Origin: Coleophoma eucalyptorum
Lineage: Eukaryota > Ascomycota > Leotiomycetes > Helotiales > Dermateaceae
Direction of reading: 5' to 3'
Length of the DNA stretch: 64,000 nucleotides
Assembly (NCBI GenBank): GCA_026120035.1
Contig: JALRME010000007.1
Location: 248,001-312,000 of the forward strand
A program made the position numbers and the translations under genes. Shown here piece by piece: positions 11,685 through 23,304 of the stretch (position 1 is the first letter of the stretch; the number at the start of each line of letters is the position of its first letter). Below the pieces are notes generated by a model that ran no database searches, had not been told where the DNA came from, and saw only the letters and a program-made list of their open reading frames with translations.

Positions 11685-13454
11685 TCAACGCACAACGGCC
11701 TTCAACTTGACAAGCAACGGCGGCTTTTCCCAGAGGATGAACTGCTTCATGTTCTGCACCCAACCCCTGCTCTGCTCCGTGGGTTCGAGATCAAAGTTCC
11801 ACAACAAGCGCGCGAGGATGACACGCATCTCGGCGATAGCAAGACTGCGACAAATTAGTGCCCAGTTTCCACGGATCTGCGAAACAGGTTTATTTGCTTA
11901 CTTCTTGCCAACGCAGTTTCTTGTACCCAGGCTAGATTTTCAAATTCAATGGTCAGCTTGCCCGTTGTTCGTTGAAAGGGAGTGCTTGATGGTGTGAGGT
12001 ACCTGAATGGCGCAAATGCTGCTCGGTCATCATTTGCGTATCTTGGGTCGTTCAACCATCGCTCGGGAGCAAACTTATCTGGGTCTGTCCAATTCTTCTC
12101 AGAGCGATTCATGCTGTACGTCGAGGCATACAGCGTCGTCTACAGGTTTGGTCAGCTTAGGATTTTCGTCGGGTTGGAAGCAAACTCACTCCACCAGGGA
12201 CCCATTCTCCACCGACCATCCTACCACCTTCGGGAACAACTCTAGGGCTCCCAAGCGGCGTGGGTGGGTGGATGCGCATAGCTTCATCCAGGACGGCGAT
12301 AGCATACTGCAAGCCGTTCACACTAACCATATTGATATCTTCCTCGTTCTTAAAGGTCCCACGGATCTCGTCCACAAGAGTCTTCATAACCTTTGGGTTC
12401 TGCAGCAGATAATATGAAGTAACAGAGAGTAAAGTTGCCGTCGTCTCGCTTCCGGCAAGCAAGAGGACAGCAAAAGTTGGCACGATCTCTTCCATACTCA
12501 TCCCCGTCTCTTTATCATTATGCTTGAGCACGAAGCTCATAAAGTCCTTCCGGTCGGTCTGGCTCTGGACGCGCTCCTCCACCCTTTTTTTACTGAACAT
12601 GAAATGCTCCGTGCGATCCTTGATGGCTTTCTGCGGCATAAGTTTCATCAAGAGGGTAAAAATTGAGGGGAACCTTCGAGCGCACCCCATCAAGGTTACC
12701 GCCTTGAAATTATGGAACAAGTACTGTACCCATGGATGTAGAGCACTTGATTCCAGACAGTTGAAAGACTGCCCGAGGGTCAGATCACCAATGATGTCGA
12801 AGGAGATGTAATTAAACCACGCGACGAGATCTTGTGGCGTGCCATCAGCTGCAGTTTGGTGCAAACGTGCGATGAAAAGATCAATATATGTCCGAATGAG
12901 AGGTTCCTGAGGAATTTTCTCAGTATTGAAGATTTCCAGAATAATAATAGTGCCAAACCAACCTGCTCTCGCAAAGCCTTCTCGGAGAAAGCATGCGCCA
13001 AAACCCTCCGGTACCTTGCATGGTCAGCCTCGACCTTGACGGAAAGGATGCTATGCGTCCCAAGAGGTGGCGCATTATAGTAGTCGGCACTCTTCGTCAT
13101 CGGTGGTCGCCGGGTCAAAATATCCTTCATCGACGCCGAGTCGCAATACACCAGCTCATTCGGACCCGTACGAACCACGCTGCCATATTTCTCGTGCAGC
13201 GATCGGATGCAATAAGCCCATTGTCCCTTAGCCGTGGTAACCGCCCACGGAAGTGAAGTCGCAGCAAACGATTTGGGGCCTGGATACTTGCGCAATGGAT
13301 GTAGGAAGACGTTGTAGAAACCTTTGGCGATGGCCTGGAGCAGCAGCTGTGGCGGGGGTCACTAATCAGTCCCGGTGGCCAAGCGTTGAGATGCGGGGGA
13401 GGAACCCACCAGTGCGACCACCGTCCCAGCAGCCTTGAAGATCACGGAGAGCAT
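11685..13454 (-). CDS. Cytochrome P450 monooxygenase
   Basis: Six exons: 13454-13410, 13346-12963, 12906-12190, 12139-12003, 11931-11902 and 11844-11685. The spliced length is 1473 nt, 490 aa. A hydrophobic N-terminal ER anchor (VVALLLLQAIAKG) is followed by FLHPLRKYPGPK. Family motifs are the I-helix AGSETT (294-299) for O2 activation, the ExxR as EAMR (351-354), PERW, and the haem loop SLGTRNCVGK with Cys434 as axial ligand. It is microsomal and needs P450 reductase. The overall pattern resembles fungal CYPs of isotrichodermin-hydroxylase type, but no substrate can be assigned. The haem-cysteine loop is encoded almost entirely by a 30-nt exon. It is the first of five consecutive minus-strand tailoring or transport genes. 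The first exon is short and its donor (GTGGGT) is non-ideal, so the N-terminus is the least certain part. Confidence 0.94.
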
Positions 13455-14613
13455 GCTTCCCACGTCTTTTCCTTCTGAACTTCCGTCCTGAAGCTGGATC
13501 AAATTGGTATGAGATCCCTTTGGAGGGGAAAATGGGGTTGGTGATAGAAAGCGCTCTCCATGTGGGCACGTTCGAGCTAAAGCATGGGCATGGGCATGAG
13601 CATGAGCATGAGCATGAGAGCTGCACACGCGCGGTACTTGCCCAACTGGGATGGTACCTACCTATTTCTTCCAGCTTTGTCCGGCCGTAGCTGTTGATTG
13701 CTCGGGCTTACCAGCTGACACCACGTACATGCACGCACCTTCGGATATACTTCCTGCTTGGACGTTTTTGGTTCTTGCCCTCTCCATACAACCGTAGTTC
13801 TCGCGATACGGTTCGAATCGGAACCGTAAAAAGCCTCCAGTCAGGAAGAGAATTGGGTCATAAAACACGTCTCCTATGCTCCAGAATACCGTCCATTGTA
13901 TCAGCCAACGTAGATTGCATGAGAGACCATATGGCTGATTTTCTAACGACTTAGATATTACGTGAGACGCGACCTTTCAAGTGAGTATGTAAAAACGGGA
14001 TTTTCTCCATGACTTTTCCTAGTGATTTGAGCTTGTGCTTCTCATGGTAAACGCGGACCCACGGTTGGTCCAAAGAAAGGACCCGGAATACAAAGCACGC
14101 AAGCTCCAGCGAGAATCAGAACAAGAATACCAACCCCTCCATGAACTGGTGGAGATCAGCGCTCCCCACGGATGATTTCCCCAGCCGTCTCTTCCGACAT
14201 GGATGGACCGATGGCAAAGTCATCCCCGCAATAATCACGGATCTGACCTTCCTCGATGGGCATCGTACGATATGTATGGGTGAATGATATCCTTAGGGAT
14301 GAAGAAGCCATGCATGAAGACCATTTAGAATCTTTTCTCGTCCTGATTAAGATGCTAATGGATAGTTATTATGAGAACGGACTTGCACATGAAGTTTGAA
14401 AGCACCGGTGAACTACATCGCAAACTCTCAAGAGTAAGAAAGGGCCGGATTTTCCGTGTTCCAAGCGGCAAATGCCAATGCAGTTACAATGAAGAGGACA
14501 GTACTATAAGCTTGTTGAGAAATGCAAGAAAGGGTATCTAGAAACACGCAAAGCCTACACGAGAAGTCCGAATTCGAAGAACTCACAATACAACCTCCCT
14601 CATACCCGACTTC
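13455..14613. other. Intergenic region with hexamer repeat
   Basis: About 1.16 kb between the P450 and the O-methyltransferase. It contains six tandem GCATGR hexamers (13582-13617) about 130 bp upstream of the P450 start. No gene is supported. Confidence 0.6.
13582..13617. repeat. GCATGR hexanucleotide tandem repeat
   Basis: Six consecutive hexamers: GCATGG twice, then GCATGA four times. They lie in the P450 promoter region. The repeat explains the His/Ala- and Ser/Cys-rich open frames seen there. Confidence 0.85.
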
Positions 14614-16133
14614 TCAAGCGTTTCCGTTGGATTCCTCACCCTCCCAAACCGCCTCCACAATACTCATCCTACAGCCTTTAGGTCTCGTGACACCTTTGAA
14701 CACAAACCCAGGACTAGCCTCCTCAAACAAGCGTTTAAAGTCCTCCGCAGTGCGCTCTTGTGCATTGAGGAGAGTCAGCATAACAAGATCCATCGTGCGC
14801 ATGCTTTTCTCTTCAACACTAGGCGTGCTAGTCGTGTTTGGTGGCGGGAGACAGTAGTCATTGATGACGACGCGGGACCCCCGTTTTAGGGCTGGAATGA
14901 GTTGCCGCAACATATTGAGCGCATAGGGCGTGCTATGGTTGTGGAAGATCCAGCGGTAAAAGTATACTAATAGGTAAGTTAGACGGGTAGTGGGTGAGCA
15001 TTGGAGAATGAGAACTGACCATCTGCGCCTTGGACGGGCTGAAGTTGATGGAAATCATGAGCCTGGAATGAAATGCGGTCGCTCAATTCTCCCACATCTG
15101 GGGCACTGGCAACCGTCTTTGGAAGATCCTGGACGATGTAGCGTGTGTTCTTGAAGCGCTTCGCCAGATCTACACAAACGAATCCATGACTACCACCAAT
15201 ATCAACCACTACTCCTCCACCAGGGATTGAGTCGATGGATTGCCAGTCATAATTATCAACCAGATAGGAGATTTCGTACCCCTCTCCGCCTGTAAGAGAA
15301 GCCATGGCTCCTCCCATCCGCTTCGCACGAACTGGATCCTTGCCGAATGTCACAAACATCGGCTCTTTATCTACTGTATTGTTGGCGACACAGAATCCTG
15401 TCCGAGTGGGCTCACTTGCTTCGGGGTGGGCTTTCAATGCACTGATCACCCGCGAAGCAGCTGGCATGATATCCTCTACGCAGAATCCAACCCAGTCTGC
15501 CATGGGTTTATCTTCTGCTAGCACTCTTGACGCAGCGGTGTGCGCGACGATTCCAGGCGAAACTTCTTTAAAGATCCGGTTCGTCATCGCGTGTCGCATG
15601 AAGCGACGAAGATTCACCTCATCCAGACCAACGGTTTTAGCAATCGTGCTATACGACGCAGTACCTTCCAGAGGGAACGACTTGGCAATACTGTAATGAT
15701 AGACAGCTTGTAGCGAGAGAGAGTTATTATGATCCCACGCCATCATTCGAATACCTTCAGTTGGGCCCGTGACCAGATCTCCAAGTTCCTTGGTAGCTTG
15801 GATGACCGTATCTCGAGCCTTCCTCATCTCCTCCGGCAGTTTCGGGAAATTAGCCGGGGAGTTGACATCAAAGCCTGGGTGAGCAAGTCCATTTTGCTTT
15901 AAATATCGATCCAGCTTCTCAGTTTCTTGCTTGATTGTCGCAGCGAGCTCTACTAAAGTTGGCTGCTGCTGTCCAGCGGAATCCTCGGCCGGAGAAGGCT
16001 CTTGGACAGTATATTGCTGTTTGACCGCCGCAGCTGCAGTGCTATGGCGTCTCGAAATCGGAGCGATGATTTGGGATTGCGATGATCGCAAGAGCAGACT
16101 CAATCGCGAACCTCCAACCCTTGGTTTAAACAT
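14614..16133 (-). CDS. Family 2 SAM-dependent O-methyltransferase with N-terminal presequence-like extension
   Basis: Two exons, 16133-15020 and 14966-14614 (53-nt intron, GTCAGT...TATTAG), giving 488 aa. The dimerisation/winged-helix region (about 60-200) is followed by a Rossmann SAM site, VVDIGGSHGF (DIGGSHG 311-317). The catalytic base is His380 in YRWIFHNHS, the pattern of caffeate/sterigmatocystin-type O-methyltransferases. It transfers methyl to a phenolic or similar hydroxyl of a small molecule. Residues 1-36 carry six Arg/Lys and no acidic residue, ending ISRRHSTAAAA, which looks like a mitochondrial presequence with an MPP-type site. This is unusual for the family, whose members are normally cytosolic. 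The conserved body starts near residue 58 (TLVELAATIK) and there is no other Met before residue 103, so the extension seems genuine unless an upstream intron is missed. Confidence 0.94.
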
Positions 16134-18697
16134 CTTCCCAAACTTCCACGTTCAGTCATGTACTATAGGAACCAGACCCCTGCAAGTGATCAACCAAAAA
16201 CTTGTGCGTCCCCCTTACATTCACGTCCAGGAAATTTCTGCAGTAAAGAATACCAAGCTCGAGATGCTGGATATTGCGATGTGATGCACCGTAAGAGATG
16301 AGATGAATGGACGAGAAGTGCGTGGTGCAAGACGGACAAAAGATCCAAACCCGTGGGCCTGGGATGTCTTTCCTTTTTCTACATCCACGTGTAACCCAGT
16401 TTCGGGGGAAACTGACGACACGAATGGAACAATCCGGGCCTTGGACTTTATCAGTGTTTCGCTCCACTCTTTTGTCTCCTCTAGACTTTCGATTTGTCAA
16501 GGATGGGCAAACTAGCATAGGGCGTAGTCGAAGGTAGAAACGAGACTTTATGCAAAGATGGCCAGACGAGTTGAGTGGAAGACGCGCTCTGCTCCTTCCC
16601 GACTCAAACTTGTCAACTAAGGTTTTGCTGCCACCTGGCTGCCATTAAAGAATCTTTCGCGAAAAGTTGCGTGGTTCTGTCCAAGGCAGCTAACAATAAT
16701 CACCCACACGCTTAGCTTTTCCGTGAATGGTGCCATGCTCGACACGTCCGTTCTTCAGAGCATGGCGTTTACCCGTTAGTCCCCTTCCTTCCCGCGTGAA
16801 AGGTCAGGGCCTCCCTGCCCGGAAGATGCTTCCTACAGAGCCAGCTCGGCGCATGGGCAGATGGGGTGGTGGATGCGGGAAGGAAGTTTAGGAAGAGTGG
16901 GTGATTTTCGGGGGACATGGCTTCGGCAGCCAAGCGAGACAGGGCAAGAGAAAGAGGAGAGAGAAAGAGGAGAGAGAAAGATGGTAATCTCGACGGTTCG
17001 AAGGAGAAAGGAGAGGGCTATCTGGATTGGTTGACATCACCATCGCCGCAGCCTGACGTGGTTGTTTTGTGATGTGCTCGTTAAACCGCTATGCCATGCG
17101 ATCTGTTCTGAATTTTACATTTGCGGATTCTCAACGCCCTGGCGGCCTGGTAAGTTCTGCTTGCGACCATAGTTAGTTGACTAGTTGCGAAGCGGCCAGC
17201 AGAGAAGGACAAGTCAGGACGAAACAACACAGCCAAATCCAGCAGGTCTCGGGGTGGTTATTGGCTTGAGCAGCCGGTAGTCATAGAAGGAAGTTCTTCT
17301 CGAAGAGGCGCTCTAGGTGTCTCTCGATATGCTTTGCGACGGAGAAATGTGGATCGAAGCGCCTTATATTGGACGAGTACCAATCAAAGAACGCTGCGTA
17401 GCATGGAATAAAAGACTCGTGTTGTCCCAGTCCTGCAGTCAAAATCCAAAAGAGCAGGCAGTATATTACCAAGGCCGCCTTCTCTATGCTACATTCCATC
17501 ACGACTCGTTGTGCCCGGTGTCACCACAACTATGCTCTGCGTGCGGCACCACCACACTTGCTTGGCTCTGCTGTCTAACTGAGAGCGCCACCCTCCTACT
17601 CGACGGATGGAGACAATGTGCGCGAGAATAAATCTATAGCAAACAAGCCACCTCCCACAGCAGGCCTTGTGACAATTTCAGAAACGACAGTGTTGCAATC
17701 TGCTGGCTGTGGGTGTTGAGGGACTGGATGTATCGCAAGGGGGCGGCGGTGCTCCCAAGCCACAGCAAAGAGGAACTCTGCCTCCGAAGATATACTGCTG
17801 CTCGCGCGTATGCATGCGCCGAAGCATCACAGTGCGAGCATGGGGACAGAGTACCCAACAAGCATCCCAACCATCCCAACCCTCCTCATCGACGCCTTCC
17901 CTACGCCAATAATCCAACCCAGCAAAGTCAAACCTGTTCAAATTATGCTTATAATCTATCTCTGTCAACGCACACGTGTTCGCCAGCCGCCCTCGCTACC
18001 AATTTCTGTATCCCAGAGATGTACATGTCGGCCGGACTTTCACGAGAAAAAAAAGCAAGAAGAAACCGAAAAGAAAAGAGGGGGGTGAGGAGAACGCGGG
18101 CTGAGAGAAATAGGAGTACATGCGGAAAAGCAACATAGTAGGAGAAGAGTGCATGTGACCGGTCATAAATGACAGCCACCAGTCGGGGGAGCCGTCTTAT
18201 CCTTTTACTTGGTCGCCTCTTCGTCGTGCCGTACAATGACTTCCAGCATGAAGGTTGCTGGAAATTGTGTGGTTTGCCTCGCTCCTGACTTTCTGATCCA
18301 GAAACCCAAAAGATCAAGGTTTAGATCTACGTTTTCACGAGCTCATCTAGTGATATGGCCGCCGTTACATTTAACTCATTGGTATAGATTTAGTGTCATT
18401 CACATCTGCCTCTATGTTACATCATAGATGACCTAAGTGTTTGTGACCTAGGTCTTCCCGAAGTGTATGTTTATTCTGAAGCTTGCGCTGAGCTTTTACG
18501 AGCTTTTCCGTGCTCCTTGTGCCTCCTATTCACAGCCCAACCAGCAGTTAGTTGTAGCATGAAACCATCAGTTCTGCTTCTTGTCTCATGTTCTCTAGAG
18601 ACTTCATTAACCTCGACTTGCTTCAACGTGGCACCTATTCAGTGCTTAGAGATCCGTCCCAGTTATCCAAAACTTATTCTATCTTCAAAACCGGGAT
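16134..18697. other. Long intergenic region, no gene supported
   Basis: 2.56 kb between two methyltransferase genes. It contains a purine tract (about 16946-16982) built of AAGAGGAGAGAG-like repeats. Short frames on both strands (62-141 codons) overlap each other and lack recognisable domains, so I do not call them. Confidence 0.55.
16946..16982. repeat. Purine-rich GAGA tandem tract
   Basis: Two to three copies of an AGAAAGAGGAGAG-like unit in a pure A/G run, upstream of the O-methyltransferase start at 16133. It may be a nucleosome-free promoter tract; function unknown. Confidence 0.7.
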
Positions 18698-20218
18698 TCA
18701 CGAGACAATTGGGACATCAGCCCAAGGCGGAATTTCCCCAGTGCGGTAAACATGAACACCGGGACCAGGTTTCTGACCACAGGTGATGTATAGAGGCATG
18801 TGCGAATGAACCCATGAATCCATATAAGCCTTTCGAACTTGAATGAGCCAGACATCGACCTGCTCCTTGCTCCAGCCTAGCCCTCGTGTAAGTGGTGCCA
18901 ATGCAATAGGTTCTACTCCATCAACAAGAACCGTCCTCCAATATAGTCCAACTTTCTTCAACACTTTGTTGCGGGGCCAAAGTCCAATGGGTACATGGAA
19001 GACTCGGGTATGGACATTAACAAAGCCAGTCTCCCGCATGATGCCTTCCAAAAGTAGTGTTGCATTGAAATTGACATTCAGGCGTGCCAAAGCGTCGGTG
19101 ATAAGACTCCAGTACTCACAAACAGGGTGGTTTGGAGGCATCGTGCCATCGTGGCAGTATGGAATATGGTGAATTTCTTGCATTTCGTACCAGCCGCCAG
19201 GTTTAAGATGACTTAATGGTCAGCATGGTCCGATGCATTATTTGAGGTAGCTTACTCAAGAATATTCTTCATCAATTTTGGCCAATCTCTAATAGCCATC
19301 ACGGTATGCCTCGAGTGAACGTAATCGAAGTGATTTAAAGGCTTGAGCCAAGGACTTTCTACATCGTCTACCATAAATTTTACATTCGGTGGGACCCATT
19401 CCGGCTGTATGGGACTGTGAGGCTGTCACTAAGCTGTAATATAGGTAGGTCATGGTGGGGTCCGCATACCTTAGATCCACTCCTAGAATATCTGCACTGG
19501 GATAAAGATCCCCCACTGAGGAAAGTCAGCACTGTTATGGTGAATTGGACTTCTACCCACTTTCAATTGCCCACTAGTATTCATGTCAGTATGCGTTGCA
19601 GTACTATGTGGCTGCCAAGGAAGTGGAAAATTAACGTACGATTCCTGTGCCAGTCCCAATGTCAAGTACATTTCCTGGGTGTGGCCCAATGGGTGCGTAA
19701 TGATATCTCCCGTGTAGCAAATGCATCATCATAGCATGCCTGCAAGAGCATCAGTCCATATTCCTCGATCTATCTGGGGTGTCTCACTTCAAGTCCTCCC
19801 TGTCTTGCTCCAGATCATCATTGGGAAAATTATACGATCCCTCTCGAAACCGGTGGTATCGTCGCCCATTCTCGAAAGCGTAGTCCCGGTAGCTCGAGGC
19901 CAAGGAGGTTGAGGTTGTCCCTATACTGTCCGTCTCATATCCAGCATCGCTCATGATAGATTGTGCATCTGCTCCACTGTCCACGTCGATCTCGTTCTGT
20001 GCTTGAAGAACTGCGTCTTCACCCTCTGCATTCTCTACGGCCTGCTCGGCAGCAGAGAGATGATGCAATCCGGGTTGCTGAAGAATTTGTCCTGCCGTGG
20101 TCGGGGAAACGGAAGAGCGTTTTCGGCCGCGGGAGGCTTGGGTCGTATAGGCCTCGCTGCTGGAGGCTCCATCCATAGAAATGGCTGAATCGTCACCGTG
20201 TCGAGGGGAGGGGGACAT
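18698..20218 (-). CDS. SAM-dependent methyltransferase, LaeA/TAM-like (methyltransferase_23 type)
   Basis: Six exons: 20218-19788, 19739-19640, 19573-19561, 19515-19470, 19414-19256 and 19211-18698. The spliced length is 1263 nt, 420 aa. Residues 1-110 are acidic and Ser-rich, probably disordered. They are followed by YRDYAFENGRRYHRFREG and a class I SAM-binding core, NVLDIGTGTGIWAIEMGD (about 167-184), then VDLSPIQPEWVPPNVKF and HLKPGGWYEMQE. This arrangement matches the large fungal family that includes the LaeA-like regulators and many orphan methyltransferases in metabolite clusters. Whether it methylates a small molecule or acts as a regulator cannot be decided here. Exon 3 is only 13 nt and encodes WAIE of the SAM motif, so its splicing is essential. 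It is part of the five-gene minus-strand block. Confidence 0.92.
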
Positions 20219-21896
20219 CTCGGTGGGTGTGAAGAGCTTCCATCAAGGGTAATGACAGTTCGAATCGTAGTCGAAGGACAGGATCTCGAAGCGGTCGATG
20301 ACAGAAAAGAAGGCCGAAAAAGGCAGCATGTTGGGAAAGGACGAGGACTTGTCAGGTCAGATTCGCTGATCCATCATAGTCTCGCGGGGTGGATATTTGC
20401 TGGTAAGTACAGTAATAGGGAGCTGTAGTAAAAAATCGGCGGTCGGGAGCTGCTGTACCTTGCGAAGATCTCCAGGGGGCCAACGTGGTGGGACCGATAC
20501 GATATTGAGCTTGCAATAGGGGGGATCGACTGGCGAGAGCATATCCACATCGCATGACACAATGCGGTACGCTGGAGTGTATCCCCAATCACTGACAAAT
20601 CTTGGGGGGCAGGTGAGAAAGCGGAAGTCGTCGGGGATGCTGAAAGGTGTACGGCATGGCCCAGGCAAGGGAAGGACCTAGTGGGCGACGCCCAAAAGTG
20701 AGATGTGACAGAAACACCCGATTTACGTCTCAGCGGGAAGTGGCAACACCATGATTGGGCATGCATTCGCTTCACACTGCAGAATAACTTCGTGGCTGAT
20801 CCAGATCTCAGCTCGGCCAGGACAGTCCCGTTAACGTTGCGCAATCAGCAACTGAGGCGCTGCAGTAGTTCCATGGAGGCGCTGGACAGGCGCTACAGCG
20901 TGCCCAGACGCCTAGATGCCTAGGTGCCCATAGCTCCCACTGCATCCAGGAGCACTGGAGGGGGCAGATGCAGCCCGGACACCCAGAGCGCATGAGACTA
21001 AGCAGCCAGCCGTGGGGAGCTTGAGGGCCAGCGTTGGCGGAGACTGGAGCTGCGGTGCCTGTATTGCATTGATAGTGCTTCGTCTCCATGTCCAGTTTAT
21101 GTCGGCCATGGAGATAGATACGCTGCCCTGGCTGCAAGACCTCCAGCGCCCGAACCGCTGAGCTTGGGTTTGGGTTTGGTTCGTCCACAGCAGGCAAAGC
21201 CAAACTCGGGTAGCAATGCTTTCCATTGGTGAGTGGCTGCCCTATTATATGCCCTAGGTCTAGGTTCTCCTGCTTGCATATACTTTGACGCAACGAGATC
21301 TGGCATGGTAAAAGCAAAAAAATGGCTTTCCTTTGTATGTCAACTTTCTAGAAATCTAGGGGCTTTCGATCGAACACCCAAGGGGAGTGGAGAGGAATCA
21401 TGATCGGAAGGGCGACCTTGCACTCCTCCGGTGTCCTTTTCCCTTTCCATCAGCAATCATGCTACACTATTACTGAACACGGTATTTCTATAGTCATATA
21501 TATGTACTGCCGTGTTTTAGTGAGTGGCTCTTTTAATGCTGCATATTTCTGCTCTAGGCTCGATGGTGGAGATATGCATGTACCTCAACCAGCACACACA
21601 CGCTTCTGTCACCAGATCTTGCTCTCGGCTGAGCAAAAGTCTCTGCAGGAAAAGCAAGAAAGTTTCACACTCCCTCTCGGTGTCAAACTCAAATTCCCTG
21701 GCATGTGCTTTACTTCCAGATGACCGAGGTTCAGTTAGGGGCAAGGAAACTTTGTGCTCATGGGTTTAACCCTCACAGCGCCACGTCCGATTCCAGCTCT
21801 TCAGAATAAAGATTCATACCCAACTAAGCGAGGGGTAAGAAATTCTAACGAGGGCAAAGAACACAATCCATGATCAAAAGAATTCTCATTTCAAGC
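20219..21896. other. Intergenic region, no gene supported
   Basis: 1.68 kb upstream of the LaeA-like gene and downstream of the 2OG oxygenase. Overlapping minus-strand frames of 70-170 codons at 20350-21320 occur in all phases, with arginine-, cysteine- and tryptophan-rich composition typical of chance frames. No splice-consistent gene was found. Confidence 0.55.
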
Positions 21897-23076
21897 TCAA
21901 TAAGCTCCGGTCTTGACCGTCAGTCCCAAACGATCTAACACATATCTCCCAGCCGTGATGGGCGGGTATTTACTAACTTCTCCTGGCTCTAGACATCCCG
22001 GCAACGTCTCAACCTTAGCATCATAATTGATACTAAAGAAGAACGGGACACTAAATCGTTGCTTATTCGTGCGGTTGACAACCCGATGCACCGTACTCTT
22101 ATATCGGCCGTTAGTCCATCGCATCAAGAAATCAGCGACGTTGACAACGATGCCTCCCTCCACAGGCCTTGCCGCGATCCATTGGCCGCTCGGTGAGAGA
22201 ATCTCGAGACCTGGCGTGGAGTCTTGGAGGAGCAGCGTGAAGCATTCATAGTCTGTGTGTGCGCCAAGTCCAATTTCTTCATCGTCAACGGGTAATGGTG
22301 ACGGGTTCTTGCTCGCGGGATAGTTGATCAGGCGTGCGATGCCGCCTGGATGAGTGACTAAAGGCTCGAAGTAATCTTCGGGCAGCGAGAGTGAGAGGGC
22401 AAAGAGACGGAAGAGATGTCGAGAAAGTTGCAAGGCCTAATCCACATGAGTAACAGAACACTCTAATCCTCGGCAAACTTACCTGGCCATAATACTCTGC
22501 AATGCCACCATAAAACCCTGGCAAGTCACTTTCTTCGGGCCAAAGGTTCTTTCCACCATCACTCGACCCATCCAGTTCAACATACTTTCCATCCCCACCA
22601 CTAGGGTCTAAACCAGCCTCATAGCCCCAATTGAAGCCCTCCTTCGTCTCTTTCGTCTCATACTCGTTGACACTCGTCCAACTTGCCGGTTCATAGCCCC
22701 TAAAATGATCCGAGTGCTTCATGTGAATCTTGTCCTTCGCCTCGGGGGTCAACTCCCTAAAGAATCGCTCAGCGAGCGCGAGCGTGTTATTGCAGACCTC
22801 TTGCGGAATGCCGTGGCCGGTAATGTAGAAGAAGCCGGACGTTGTGCATGCTTTCTGGATCTGAGACGCGACAGCTTGACGGTCGCTGAGTGAGGAAGAG
22901 AAGGTTGCTGTCAAATCTATGATCGGGATCTCCCACTTCTCAATGTCATTGCTTTGAGGATTGTTACTAGCGGAGAGACGGGCTTTGAGGTAGTTTTGTA
23001 CTTCTTTGGCGGCGGTTAGAGAGTCGGATTGTATTGATGGAAGGGGGCTGCTGGTCTGGGATGCGACTTCAGCCAT
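21897..23076 (-). CDS. 2-oxoglutarate/Fe(II)-dependent oxygenase (isopenicillin-N-synthase-like)
   Basis: Two exons, 23076-22483 and 22436-21897 (46-nt intron, GTAAGT...GATTAG), giving 377 aa. The N-terminal DIOX_N-type region has IPIIDL and GFFYITGHGIP. The catalytic double-stranded beta-helix carries the iron triad His258-x-Asp260 (HTDYECF) and His315 (HRVVN). The 2-oxoglutarate anchor is Arg325-x-Ser327 (RFSVPFF). Length and motifs fit the soluble fungal IPNS/ACC-oxidase-like superfamily, which hydroxylates, desaturates or cyclises small molecules. It is head-to-tail with the MFS gene, 228 bp apart, which suggests coordinated expression of modification and transport. The substrate is unknown. 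Confidence 0.95.
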
Positions 23077-23304
23077 GATTGTGGTTCCTAAGTTACGTTG
23101 TGTGTATATTCAATAAGGAATATGAAATTGTTAGGAGAGGTAGTCCCCAAAGCGCATATGTATATGTGGGGTGAGGTTTTGGCGACGATAACGAGTAGCG
23201 TGCCTTTTAAGCTACCCCTCCAAAGGTGGGGGATTAGCCATCGGGGGGGCCCGACGATAGCGATTGTGGAGTACAGAAAGCTTGACATTATGATATGAGA
23301 AAAT

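Noticed and set aside
13800..13830. Possible tRNA B-box (GGTTCGAATC) near 13808
   Set aside because: No matching A-box, acceptor stem or cloverleaf could be drawn. The sequence is a short inverted repeat.
17678..17968. 96-codon minus frame beginning MTEIDYKHNLNRFDF
   Set aside because: Reads plausibly at first, but the second half is low-complexity, and equally long frames exist on both strands at the same place.
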